Assembly (NCBI GenBank): GCA_037042185.1 | Contig: JAXQJY010000026.1 | Coordinates: forward strand, 2,106,827 to 2,170,826 | Reading direction: 5' to 3' | DNA from: Sordariomycetes sp. S80-01Y | Taxonomy: Eukaryota > Ascomycota > Sordariomycetes | Length of the DNA: 64,000 bases | In this document: positions 23,480 through 33,173 of the stretch, in pieces | Layout: every line of letters begins with the position of its first letter | Numbering within the stretch: the first letter of the stretch is position 1 | Made by a program: the position numbers and the translations under genes | The notes under the pieces: model-generated | The model's input: only the letters and a program-made list of their open reading frames with translations | What the model was told of the DNA's origin: nothing | The model's database searches: none

Positions 23480-24737
23480 ATGGTTGACGTCACACAATTT
23501 AAGCCAGGGAGACGCCTCTCTAGATATGGCTGTCGTAACTGTAAACTTAGGAAATTGAAGGTCAGATGACTACTCCGCTTGGCTTCGTTCTTTGCGTTGC
23601 ATTATCTGACACGTTTTTTTCTCTCTCAGTGCGATGAGACAAGGCCGCATTGCGAGAGATGTCGCAAATTCAGAGTCAAGTGCAATTTTGAGTTTGGGGT
23701 TGGCGACTTGCAACCCCTCGAGCAGGGCTATGCCAGGGAAACATTGAAGTTCAAGTGCCGATTGCACCAGCCTTTAAGTACTGAAATCTGGACCTCTGAT
23801 GAATCTGTGGTCTTTGCACTTGATGCGCAGGATAAAGAGCTCTTTCGGCGCTTCCGTTTGCGAACTGTCTCGACCTTGGGCGGACCGACGGTAGTCTCGA
23901 TATACGAAAATCTTGTTCTTGAACAAGGATTTGCTGTAAGTGCTGAAGTCGAGACATGATATTGCATGCGAATATCGTTGGCTAGATAACTGATCATCAC
24001 ACTGCTAGTATCCATTTCTCATGCATGGCCTGCTATCCATCGCGGCATCACATGACCGCTACCTTGGCACCCAGCCAAGCTCTCGACGCTCTGCAAGAGA
24101 AGCTAATCATTCTTATCAATGTGTTTTCTTGTTCAAGCGCTGGCTGAGCACAACATCTACGCCCATCATAGACCAACAGAAAGACGTCGTTTGGGTCACA
24201 GCTGTCATTCTTGCCATCATGTCTTTCCTGTCCATCGACGTTGCGAGCTTCAAAGATACATGGCCGCTGAATACGTCGGATGATTCAGCATTGGACTGGC
24301 TGAGGCTCAAAGCAAATGACCGAGCTTTATGGCACATGGCGGACCCGTTGCGGCCAGGGAGCGCATTTCTTGCCGCGATGGATACCTTTAAGCCTCATCA
24401 TCGCCAGATGCCGACTCGGGGTTTCGATGCCATCCCCGAAGATTTGGTAAATCTCTGTCAGCTGAACGCTTCATCAACCCAAAACGACAATCCATACTTT
24501 ATCTTTGCACATGCGCTGTCACACCTCCTGCAAATGTGCGATGAGGAGATGACCTTAGGCAGCATATTTTACGTGGTAACCCAAAACAGCCAACAACTCC
24601 TGTATCTTCTGCAAAAAAGGGATCCCATTGCTCTTGCTTTGCTTAATAGGTGGTACGGCCGTGCTCGCGGATTTGGGTGGTGGATTGATTTTAGAGCTCG
24701 GCATGAAATGCCAGCCATACACGGCCTTATAGGCTAG
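23480..24737 (+). CDS. Zn(II)2Cys6 transcription factor, Upc2-like architecture
   Basis: Exons 23480-23560, 23630-23935 and 24009-24737 give 371 residues. The binuclear zinc cluster is split by intron 1 and reads GCRNCKLRKLK then CDETRPHCERCRKFRVKC, with six correctly spaced cysteines at residues 18-45. The rest is a compact helical domain: FRLRTVSTLGGP, then YPFLMHGLLSIAASHDRYLG, the stretch typical of the Upc2/sterol-uptake-regulator-like fungal subfamily. It is nuclear and DNA-binding. It is divergent from the SDR at 21817-22809, so that gene is the first candidate target. Intron 1 uses an unusual GTCAGA donor. The splice is supported because it restores the fourth-helix cysteine pattern exactly. 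Confidence 0.87.
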
Positions 24738-25393
24738 ATTACAAATAAGAGTCAGACTGCCAAGCGTCACAACATCGAAATTCAGAAGCGGGGACGAAAA
24801 CACGTGGAGATACTCTAGATAATTTTAATAAGGGTCTATACTAGTGTAAAGTTTGGTCTCATAGTAATGGGAATCGTCTGCACCTCGCGACTAAATATAC
24901 AACATCATTTAGATCGGTCGTGCTCTATCTATGAAAGGGCCTGGCATAGAACCACTGTGGATGGTATCCGAGGGGTACCGGTCCTATGTCAGATAACTAA
25001 CTGGCTGCAGGGACTTGCCCACTACATCATAAGCTAGAGGGCAGTTGAAACGAGACCTTGAGCTCCTGGATTCGTTAAGTGTTAGGATACTCTACGTTCA
25101 AGTTATCAGGTTATCAACTCAAAACCACTTCCTACGAGTAGTTTTAAGTAGCCCTGATAGTTGAACAAGTATGGCCAGGACGACTTCGATATGGACCATA
25201 AAAGCGCTACAAATCCTAACAACAAATTGACTCTCTTGGGTTACACGAGGTTTCCCGAGTCTGATCTGAGGTACGTTTTTTTCCAAAGACGAATACCATT
25301 CTCGGAATTCTTAGACACGAAATTGCAATATCTCGCGACGCAGATACTGAGCTTTAAAATTCAAATTCATGCGATGACTAAAATAATGCAACT
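24738..25393. other. Convergent intergenic region with a dispersed repeat fragment
   Basis: No gene. At 24861-24878 the 18-base string atagtaatgggaatcgtc also occurs at 40292-40309. The flanks match loosely (g-ctcatag / g-cctaatag before, cctcgc after). Both sites lie in AT-rich non-coding DNA just beyond the 3' end of a gene, suggesting relics of one repeat family. Confidence 0.5.
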
Positions 25394-27502
25394 TCACAGC
25401 TTGCTATTCACACCAGACTTTGAAGCACAACAAGACCCAGCCTGTTTCTGGCTAAACGCATTCTTGGAGGACTTGTCCATTGCAATTTCCGACGGCGGCA
25501 CCCAGAGCGCGGGATTCTTGACGAAGAAATTCGAAGCCCGCAGCATCACGCTCACAGGCTCGGCCGGCATAACAGGGAAATCCTCTGTACGCGGAAAGTG
25601 CGTCAGGCCAAACTGCACATAGCACACAACATCCGTATCCTCAACCGGCTCATCCTTGGCGACCCAGTCCTCCACCGTCGAGTTGTACGGGTGGCCCTGC
25701 TGGCCGGACGACTGACACACGTAGTCGCCCGCGGGGAAGAGCTGGTAGTCCTTGTACGGGGTGACCCAGAGGCTCTTGCGGGCAAAGGCGGCACGCTTCC
25801 AGACCATGCTGCCGGGCTTGGCGAGGATGGCGGGGCAGTTGTTGTTGAGAATTTTGTACGCAACGGGCTTGCCTGAGGACGGGTTAAGGCGGTGGGGGTT
25901 GATTATGTCCCAAGAGCGGCTGGTCTCGTGGCAGTAGCTCGCGACGCCGTCCTTAGCGGTGCGGAAGGGTGTCTTCTTGCAGTAGAAGCCGTTGCCGTAC
26001 AGGTTCTCGGGTGAACCCACGTCGGCGTCAGAGGGAACTGCGTCATTCTGGACGATCGAGTTGTTTTGACCGTCAATCTCGGGGTCGACGCGCAGCGAGA
26101 AGATGTGCTGGTGGTTGTGGGCGTTGATGGCAGGGGCCACCTCTGTGCCATACGGTGCCGCCGACTCGGACTCGTGCATGCAGTATGTGTTGAGCATGCC
26201 TGTCAGCTTGATTTCGAGCTTGTATGTGCCATCCAGCGAGAACGTGTGGTAGAATGCGTACTCGTAGTTGGCGGCCGTGATGATTTGCGAGATGATCAGC
26301 TTGCGGTCGCGGGCGGAGATGACGCTGCCATCGCGGTAATCCGTGTGCTTGTACAGCAGACCATTGTCCTCTTCGTGGATGCAAACCGCATTCTCGACAA
26401 TGGCTGGATCACCCGAGCTCGTCGCCATGACGGCGTCGAGGTAATGGATCGCGCCCTTGCAGTCGCAACCCAACTTGAGAGAGTTCGTCATGAGACCGGT
26501 GCCATACTCCCCAACATCAAAGGCGTGCTTGCGGTGGTGGGGCGGATCTGGGTTGCCGTAGGGAACGACCATCTCCACGACACTGATCCGGTTGAAGAGG
26601 GGGCGCTGGCGCTGCTCGTACTGGTCGAACATGCTCACGTCGGAGAGGACAATGCCCTCGCGGTAGTTGAAGCCAATGTGCATCTTGTACCCAGCCCAAG
26701 AAAGCGTGTTACCCTGCATCTTGAACGACACGCCCTCGGGTTGAGTAATGTCAATGGGCTTGAGCTTGGTCCAGTCGTAAAAGTTGGGACCCATGTGCTC
26801 GGGCAGGTAGTTGTGCTCGGCAAAGGACGGGGGCGAGCGCTCACCATTGACGCGGCGGACGTCGACAGCAAGGACCTCCTCCTTTTCTGTGTCGACGACG
26901 ACGGTGAAATCCAGGGGATGGGCATACTGGTTGTCCGAGGGCGAGTTTCGCCAGTACGCAATGCCCTGCTGTAGGCGACGGTCCGTGCCCCAGCGGGAGT
27001 CGAAGCCGATGGCCCAGGCATCCAGAAAGACCTTTGACATGTCTGTAATGCCAATCTCCTCACACGCCCGAACGACTCTTGGGTCGCTGCGCGCAACGCG
27101 CTCGCAGACGTCAAGATCCTCCAGGGTCAGAGTAGGCCCCACATCGGACACATTGGTCCATTCCTCAACAACGACGGATGTGAGGTTGGCAATGACCTCG
27201 AGGACGTTTGGCGTGCCCTTTTCCAGGATAATGGCAAACGCTCGACGATCGGGGCGTGGGCCGCGGCCATCGCGGAAGGCTGCGTACTCGGCCTTTTTGG
27301 GCTCGCGGAGGGTAAGGCAATTAAATTTGAGGGTGCTTGAGGGGGCATGATCACGGATCAGCCTAGAAGCCACGCGGATCTCTTCAATCGATAGCTGATC
27401 TAGAGGATGGACTGAGCGCTGCTTGGATAGATCGGGAGCGGCGTCGCTGGGCTCTTCCCGAAAGATGGTGTAACCGGCTATGGACGAGGTGTCGGTAAAC
27501 AT
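25394..27502 (-). CDS. Copper amine oxidase (TPQ-dependent), predicted peroxisomal
   Basis: Single exon, 702 residues. The C-terminal catalytic domain is complete: catalytic-base motif KHAFDVGEYGTG (Asp329), the topaquinone precursor in TAANYEYAFY (Tyr413), copper-ligand pair HNHQHIF (His464, His466), and third ligand in GLTHFPRTEDFP (about His635). The N-terminal 220 residues are the N2/N3 domains. It oxidises primary amines to aldehydes, releasing ammonia and hydrogen peroxide. The last three residues are SKL, the canonical PTS1 signal, so import into peroxisomes, where catalase removes the peroxide, is expected. The size matches yeast peroxisomal amine oxidases. It is divergent from the permease at 28537. 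A TATAAAG on its own strand lies about 200 bases upstream of the ATG (27701-27695). Confidence 0.95.
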   Translation of the reverse strand: MFTDTSSIAGYTIFREEPSDAAPDLSKQRSVHPLDQLSIEEIRVASRLIRDHAPSSTLKFNCLTLREPKKAEYAAFRDGRGPRPDRRAFAIILEKGTPNVLEVIANLTSVVVEEWTNVSDVGPTLTLEDLDVCERVARSDPRVVRACEEIGITDMSKVFLDAWAIGFDSRWGTDRRLQQGIAYWRNSPSDNQYAHPLDFTVVVDTEKEEVLAVDVRRVNGERSPPSFAEHNYLPEHMGPNFYDWTKLKPIDITQPEGVSFKMQGNTLSWAGYKMHIGFNYREGIVLSDVSMFDQYEQRQRPLFNRISVVEMVVPYGNPDPPHHRKHAFDVGEYGTGLMTNSLKLGCDCKGAIHYLDAVMATSSGDPAIVENAVCIHEEDNGLLYKHTDYRDGSVISARDRKLIISQIITAANYEYAFYHTFSLDGTYKLEIKLTGMLNTYCMHESESAAPYGTEVAPAINAHNHQHIFSLRVDPEIDGQNNSIVQNDAVPSDADVGSPENLYGNGFYCKKTPFRTAKDGVASYCHETSRSWDIINPHRLNPSSGKPVAYKILNNNCPAILAKPGSMVWKRAAFARKSLWVTPYKDYQLFPAGDYVCQSSGQQGHPYNSTVEDWVAKDEPVEDTDVVCYVQFGLTHFPRTEDFPVMPAEPVSVMLRASNFFVKNPALWVPPSEIAMDKSSKNAFSQKQAGSCCASKSGVNSKL

Positions 27503-28536
27503 TGTGATGGTTGTTTGGCGTGGTGTACTGTGCCATGCGAGAGGTCGGGGCAGGACCCGAGGATGAAGTGATTCAGAAAGTTAAATGGCCTTGCGCCTCG
27601 GTTTGGGACGTTTGCTGTGAGCTGATTGGGATTGCTGTATGCTATGAGGCCGTGGAAGGTGAGAGGTCAAGGCATCACGGCCCTCACGGGACCTCTTTAT
27701 ACCTTGGAGTTGCCGGCAGCCGGTGAATGGATCGTCGTCTTGTGGTCAGACCCACCAGCATCGGATCATGCCATCGTTCCCAGGCCAGGTCTAGGCCGAC
27801 TCCGACTCCGGCCTCCATTGGAGATGGTCACGTCGACCGGCAGACGGAAACGACCGCGGCTTGTGTCGTTGTGGTTGTCGAGGTCGTTTGTCAATGACGC
27901 CCAACAACCAAAACAGCAAGAAAAATGTCCCTACCCCGCAGCCAAAATGCGAGACACCACGTTGACAGCATGATAACTCGCGTGCTAGCGACGAATAGGT
28001 AAGAAATTGGTCCTGAGACACGCATACGGACACGGTGGTGTGGTCTGCGAGATATTGGAAAACCCCCGGATTGCTGCCGGGCTCGATCTGATAGGACGAG
28101 GCGGATGGGTGGACGGCGAAGAGGTCACGCCTCTGGACCGCTTCTAAACTCAATTGGGAAAGTTTCTCGACCAGCGAGCCCAGACGCGATAAGGGAGATA
28201 CGCCACTGGGCCATCCTCTCCACAAGTTTTCAATACCCCGGGAAAATCTGCTGCAGGACAATCGTCACCACGCAAATCCGTCAGCTCAAGGCCTTATCGC
28301 GAGTCGTGGCCGCATCAGGTTCCCTGACCAATCCGGGGGTCGACTATGAGTGCGATAGGAGTCGTCCTGTGAGCGCGCAACCCGGCTAAGGGCAAGCCGG
28401 GCAGGCTACATATAATACACACTCGACAAGTGTCGAAAGGCCTCCAGACACCACTGCCCTCAGTGCATTTTGATACTGCACCCTACCATTGCTTCACGAG
28501 CAGCTCCAAGGAAACACACCGACTCGAGAATGCGCC
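27503..28536. promoter_or_regulatory. Shared divergent promoter of amine oxidase and permease, with GATA-type sites
   Basis: This 1.0 kb non-coding region separates the two start codons. HGATAR-type motifs occur at 28089-28094 (TGATAG), 28187-28193 (CGATAAG), 28293-28298 (CTTATC, i.e. GATAAG on the minus strand) and 28353-28358 (CGATAG). Four within 270 bases on the permease side fit binding by an AreA/NIT2-like GATA factor, which activates nitrogen-source genes. An AT-rich TATAATA at 28411 is a possible permease TATA element; TATAAAG at 27701-27695 (minus) could serve the oxidase. Binding is inferred from motif only. Confidence 0.55.
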
Positions 28537-30168
28537 ATGGATACCACCGCCGCCGACTCCTCATTTCCCTCCTCGCGAGCCATCGCGGTCGAGCAGCAAG
28601 CCGCGCGCGATGAGCGAGACCTTGCGGCCATGGGCCACACGCAAGCTCTGCACCGCAAGTTCAGCATGGGCAGCATGTTCTTCCTCGCCTTCATCGTCCT
28701 CGGCACCTGGTCCACCTTTGCCCAGGGCCTCAACAGTGGACTCGTCAGCGGCGGACCCATTACCATCCTCTGGGGTCTCGTCTTTGTCACCATCTGCAAC
28801 CTGTGCGTCGCCGTGTCGCTGGGCGAGCTCTGCAGCAGCATGCCCACGGCCATGGGCCAGGCGTACTGGATATCCCGTCTCTGGCCGGGGAACTGGGGCC
28901 GCTTCGTGTCGTACATGTGCGCCTGGATCAACACTTTTGGCTGGTGGACGCTTTCAGCGTCGCAGCTTGCGTTCATGGCAGACTTCATCCTGAGCATGAA
29001 GATTCTGTACACGCCCGACTGGTCGCACGCGTCTGACGGATGGATCAACTTCTTGGTATATCTGGGCCTCACGCTGATGCTCACGGTTGTCAACATCGTG
29101 AGCTGCAAGCGAGACCCGATCCTGCCATGGGTGAACAACTTTGTGGGCGTCTGCTTCATAGGACTCTTTGTCATCTTCTCGGTTGTCCTGCTTGCCTGCG
29201 TGGGCGCCAAGGACGGATTGTCCTTCCAACCTGCATCCTTTGTGTTTGGGACGTGGATCAATCAGGGCGGTTGGAACAATGGAGTCACCTGGTTCCTCGG
29301 TCTTGTCCAGGCGGCCTATGGGTTGACTGCTTTCGACGCCGCCATCCACCTGGTCGAGGAGATTCCAAATCCTCGAAAGACCATCCCAAGGGTTCTGTGG
29401 CTTTCGGTGACCATGGGCGCTGTGACCGGCTTCATTTTCATGGTCGTGTGCCTCTTCTGCATCCAGGACCTGGACGCCGTGCTTGATCCCGCAACCGGGC
29501 TGCCGTTTATCGAACTTTTGGTGCAGACCACGGGCGTCAAAGGCGGCACGGTCCTACTGGCTCTCTTCATCTTCAACGGGGTCGGCCAAGCCATTAGTAT
29601 TTTGACGACTGGGTCTCGTCTCACCTGGGGGTTCGCCCGTGACGGCGGGCTGCCATTTAGCACGTTCCTGAGCCGTGTCAGCATCTACTGGAACGCGCCT
29701 GCGCGAGCCTTGTGGCTTCAAGGAATCGTCATCGGCTTGGTGGGTGTCCTCTACACCTTCGCCGACACCGTTCTCGAAGCCATCTTGAGCGTGTCCACCA
29801 TTGCCCTTACAGTATCCTACGGCATGCCCATCATGGTACTACTACTGGTCGGCCGCGACAAGATTCCGCCTGGGGGCGTCTTCTCGCTCGGGAAGGTTGG
29901 TTCTGTCATCAATTGGATTGCCGTGGTGTACTGCGTCGTCACCACCATCTTCTTCCTCTTCCCAGACAGCCCGAACCCTACTGGCTCCAGCATGAACTAC
30001 GCGGTTGCAGTATTCGGGATCATGCTTGTTGTTTCGATCGGCTTTTGGTTCATCAAGGGCCACGGAACGTATCTTCTCTTCGTGGCTGTCGAGCAGGCTT
30101 CGATCACGGCACAGTCTATGGACGAGCCCGTGGTCCACGAGGATGGCGATGCGGCCAAAAAGAGCTAG
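28537..30168 (+). CDS. APC-superfamily amino acid / GABA / choline-type permease
   Basis: Single exon, 543 residues from ATG 28537 (MDTTAADSSFPSS). A roughly 50-residue hydrophilic N-terminus is followed by about twelve hydrophobic helices. Family landmarks are RKFSMGSMFFLAFIVLGTWS in TM1, GGPITILWGLVF in TM2, SLGELCSSMPTAMGQAYW, AFDAAIHLVEEIPNPRKTIP after TM6, and LTWGFARDGGLPFS. These place it in the fungal ACT/APC2 group that includes Uga4-like GABA and Hnm1-like choline permeases. It probably imports an amine or amine-like nitrogen compound across the plasma membrane. It sits divergently beside the amine oxidase and upstream of the regulator and aldehyde dehydrogenase, which supports an amine substrate. 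The exact specificity is not readable. Confidence 0.92.
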   Translation: MDTTAADSSFPSSRAIAVEQQAARDERDLAAMGHTQALHRKFSMGSMFFLAFIVLGTWSTFAQGLNSGLVSGGPITILWGLVFVTICNLCVAVSLGELCSSMPTAMGQAYWISRLWPGNWGRFVSYMCAWINTFGWWTLSASQLAFMADFILSMKILYTPDWSHASDGWINFLVYLGLTLMLTVVNIVSCKRDPILPWVNNFVGVCFIGLFVIFSVVLLACVGAKDGLSFQPASFVFGTWINQGGWNNGVTWFLGLVQAAYGLTAFDAAIHLVEEIPNPRKTIPRVLWLSVTMGAVTGFIFMVVCLFCIQDLDAVLDPATGLPFIELLVQTTGVKGGTVLLALFIFNGVGQAISILTTGSRLTWGFARDGGLPFSTFLSRVSIYWNAPARALWLQGIVIGLVGVLYTFADTVLEAILSVSTIALTVSYGMPIMVLLLVGRDKIPPGGVFSLGKVGSVINWIAVVYCVVTTIFFLFPDSPNPTGSSMNYAVAVFGIMLVVSIGFWFIKGHGTYLLFVAVEQASITAQSMDEPVVHEDGDAAKKS

Positions 30169-31213
30169 CTGACTGTACGGGCATGCGGCAGTATGTCGCG
30201 TCGCGCTTTCGATATTGTACAATCGCACGAGTAAAGTAGTCAATCATGAATGAGCTGCGAATTTGGTGCTTGGATCTCTCTCTTTTTCCTCCTCTTTTTT
30301 TCAGGTCTACGTGACAGCCGTGCGTAATTGAGATGCTCCTGCCTTTCGATGCCAGGTTAGACATGCCTAACTCCAACGTCACTGTGCTGTATCCAACATA
30401 TTTCCATATCTGCAACCTAGGGTTGTCTTGCCCACTTGCATCTAGGCTCACACTGATACATCTACAGCAGCTGGCACAACGCAGGGTCGAGCTGAGATTG
30501 GGAACAATACGGTACGTAAAAAGAAAAGCTGATCGGCGCGACTAGAGACTAGATTGGCGATGACGGCCGTGTTCCACGTTCCGCCCCTGGATGCGCACAC
30601 CTCCACCGCTATACCCGAATGGGCAACTTTGCAGCCCGCCCTACCCTACAGCCGTTGCTGGCCCTCGACAATGTGAGGCCTCACAGGACCCGGTCCGGAC
30701 TCCGGTCCAACTGCCTGGCTAATGTGGCGTACGTTATGGCGACAAGACTTAGGACACTGCGGCGCAAATCTGGACGACAAGGGTTGCCTACAGCTGGAAG
30801 GTTTGTTTGCAATCAAGTTAAGTTTCTTCGTGGAGAGCCGACCGCCGATAATCGCATCGGACCCCTCCGTGTTCTACGTGCGGAGACTTCGGCTTCTTTA
30901 GCCCGACCCATTGGTTTCCCATAAGCATGATCGTGGGGCGCTGAGGTGTAACCAGATCACCAACGGCCCCCTTACCCTCCTCATCACCACCTGGCATCAC
31001 GAACACCGAACGATACCAACGCATCGACGAACCTGCTGCTCGGCAGCCCGCAGGAAATGCTGGAGACAAATCGCGCTCCCAAGAGGATGCAGACTCGTTC
31101 ATGCTGCACCAAAGTCCAGTGGCTGAGCAGTATCCACGCCTGCAGCAATCGTCTTTAATCAACGATATCGCTCCCATCGAATACGGACCGAACGAGGACA
31201 GCTCTTCATCTCC
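30169..31213. other. Intergenic region upstream of the cluster regulator
   Basis: Contains the permease 3' flank and the presumed promoter of the Zn2Cys6 gene. No gene is recognised. A long minus-strand ORF over 30818-31459 overlaps the start of the regulator gene and has composition typical of an antisense shadow. Confidence 0.5.
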
Positions 31214-32581
31214 ATGGTGAGAGTTCGCGTTGTGAAGGGTTCGTGCTGGCCTTGCAAGAAGCGCCGCACAAAGTGCGACCTCACCAAGCCTGTGTGCCAA
31301 CGATGCGCAAAGTCGGGCGCGAGCTGCGACTACAACGCCCAGCTGATCCGATGGAGCGCGCGCCCGACAGTGCGCGTCGTGCCGGGCTTGTATCAGGTAC
31401 CAGGGCTGGGGAATAACGGCCTCGAGTGGACCGAGAAGAGAGCACTCGACTACTTCCACTGTCGTGTTTGGCCGCTCCTCCAGACATCAGAGGAGATATG
31501 CCCTCCACCTCTCCCCGTCGCCCTCGAGCATCGCGTCGTGCTGCTGGCCGCGTGCGTGCTATCTGAGTCGCATCGCATTCTGCAGGACGGTGCTGAGAGG
31601 GGCTCCATTTTCAACGTCCGACGGCTCGAGTGTCTTGCGGCCATCAAGTCCGGGATTGACCACTGCTACACCACAAAAGGCTTTTCTAACTCTTTGCTTG
31701 TGTTGCTCTTTGCCGTTTTGCTACTGCACTTGCACGACGGTTTCCTGGAGCCGAATGGGGCCGATGCGTCGACCGCCAGTCATCGTCAGGGCGTCACGGC
31801 CATCCTCGCCCAGCTCGGTGGCTTCGTCAATGTCTTACGATCCGGTCCAGAGCCCATGCAGATGCTGCTGGCCGAGTTTGCGTCGGCGGATCTGACCACC
31901 GCAATGCTGCAAGGCACCGCTCCTTCGTATGCCCCCGACATATGGCAGGCTGTGGACGAAGGCGCCGTGTGGTGGGGACGTGATCCCCTCGAGCGAGGGT
32001 CGCTCGCTACGGTCCTGCGCGAGATGAGCGCCATGGCGTTCTACCATGACTCTATAGCCAAAGGTGTCGTGGAATTGTCTCTAGACGAGGTTCGTACCTT
32101 TGAATTTGCTTTCGCACCGGACAACCTGCCGACCTCGCCTCAAACCCTCGCAGGCGACAAGGCTAGTCCTCGGGGCTGGACCCATGATGCTGCTGATGCA
32201 GTCCACGCCACCGCATTGATCCGGTCGTTCCAGTGCGCGGCACTCATTTTTCTCTATCGGGCGGTGTGCGGTCTGCCGACCCATCACCCCCTTGTACAGA
32301 AGAGCGTTCAGTCCTGTTTGGCATGCATTTCCGAGATATCTAAGCCTTCCAAAGCGCTGCATTGTATCCTCTTCCCGCTGTTTGTGGCGGGAGCGCACGC
32401 GCAGTCTAGCGAGCAGCGGGCTGGTGTGGTGGACCTGCTGGACTTCATCCGCGACAAGATGCGATTTGCCTCCATCAAGGCCATGGCGGACTGTGTGAAT
32501 GCCGTGTGGGCAGAGTCGTCGTCCGAGCTGACCTGGACGGACATGTTTTCCCATCTGGGGGGCCAGGTGCTCATCCTGTAA
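31214..32581 (+). CDS. Zn(II)2Cys6 transcription factor, probable regulator of the amine cluster
   Basis: Single exon, 455 residues. The zinc cluster at residues 11-38 is CWPCKKRRTKCDLTKPVCQRC then AKSGASC, with correct cysteine spacing. Just after it is GLEWTEKRALDYFHCRVWPLL, the start of the Fungal_trans_2-type (PF11951) helical domain, which continues to the C-terminus. It is a nuclear DNA-binding regulator. It lies between the permease and the aldehyde dehydrogenase in the same orientation, so control of the four-gene amine cluster is the simplest reading. That is inference from position only. Confidence 0.9.
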   Translation: MVRVRVVKGSCWPCKKRRTKCDLTKPVCQRCAKSGASCDYNAQLIRWSARPTVRVVPGLYQVPGLGNNGLEWTEKRALDYFHCRVWPLLQTSEEICPPPLPVALEHRVVLLAACVLSESHRILQDGAERGSIFNVRRLECLAAIKSGIDHCYTTKGFSNSLLVLLFAVLLLHLHDGFLEPNGADASTASHRQGVTAILAQLGGFVNVLRSGPEPMQMLLAEFASADLTTAMLQGTAPSYAPDIWQAVDEGAVWWGRDPLERGSLATVLREMSAMAFYHDSIAKGVVELSLDEVRTFEFAFAPDNLPTSPQTLAGDKASPRGWTHDAADAVHATALIRSFQCAALIFLYRAVCGLPTHHPLVQKSVQSCLACISEISKPSKALHCILFPLFVAGAHAQSSEQRAGVVDLLDFIRDKMRFASIKAMADCVNAVWAESSSELTWTDMFSHLGGQVLIL

Positions 32582-33173
32582 ATACACCACCTAATTGTAT
32601 GCACTGTTCAATACGCCCAACTACATAGCACGATGACTTCAGATCAATGGACAAGCGACGGGGCATTTCCATCCTCATTCTGCGTACAACGATCACTTGC
32701 CCGCCCGCCCGGATTGAGCTCTAGAGGAGCAGATCACGGTGGTACGTTCCATACGCGCGGGGAATCCTCGTGATCACCGCGGTCTGCACCCTTGTCTGGA
32801 CCCCAAGGAGGGGAAGACTTATCTTACCACATTCGGGAAGATTCGAGTCCAACACCACGGGCGTGTCCCGATGATCAGCCACCAGGCGAGCCCCGGACCG
32901 GAACCGGCTGTCCAGGGTCCACTCCCCACCTTGTCTACCTGTGGCCCCAGTCCGTCATCACCGCGACCACCCTCTTCCCCGAGACGGATGGAGCGTGAGG
33001 AGATGGCGGCAATCTACCCCGTTTCAGTGGCAGCCGATGCCGCGGTGCTGATACCAAGTCCAGCTCCATCAATGGCCATCAGGTCGTCGGTCCAAGTTTA
33101 AAACCAATCTTGACCCACGGACCGCACTCCCTTCCATGTTCTCTCTTATCACCATCACCAGAGGACCGCCATC
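32582..33173. promoter_or_regulatory. Intergenic region / promoter of the aldehyde dehydrogenase
   Basis: 592 bases between the regulator stop and the dehydrogenase ATG. No gene. Several CGG/CCG triplets occur (for example around 32710 and 32885-32905), which could be Zn2Cys6 half-sites, but none forms a convincing defined pair. Confidence 0.3.

Noticed and set aside
26066-26974. Long open frame (302 codons) antisense to the amine oxidase
   Set aside because: It lies wholly within a gene with complete catalytic motifs and mirrors its GC-rich codon pattern; Val/Arg-rich composition with no domain is typical of an antisense shadow.
28494-29261. 255-codon minus-strand ORF inside the permease
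   Set aside because: Antisense to a well-supported twelve-helix permease; no family resemblance.
30818-31459. 213-codon minus-strand ORF overlapping the cluster regulator start
   Set aside because: Cys/Arg/Ala-rich with no domain, overlapping the zinc-cluster exon of a clear gene on the other strand.
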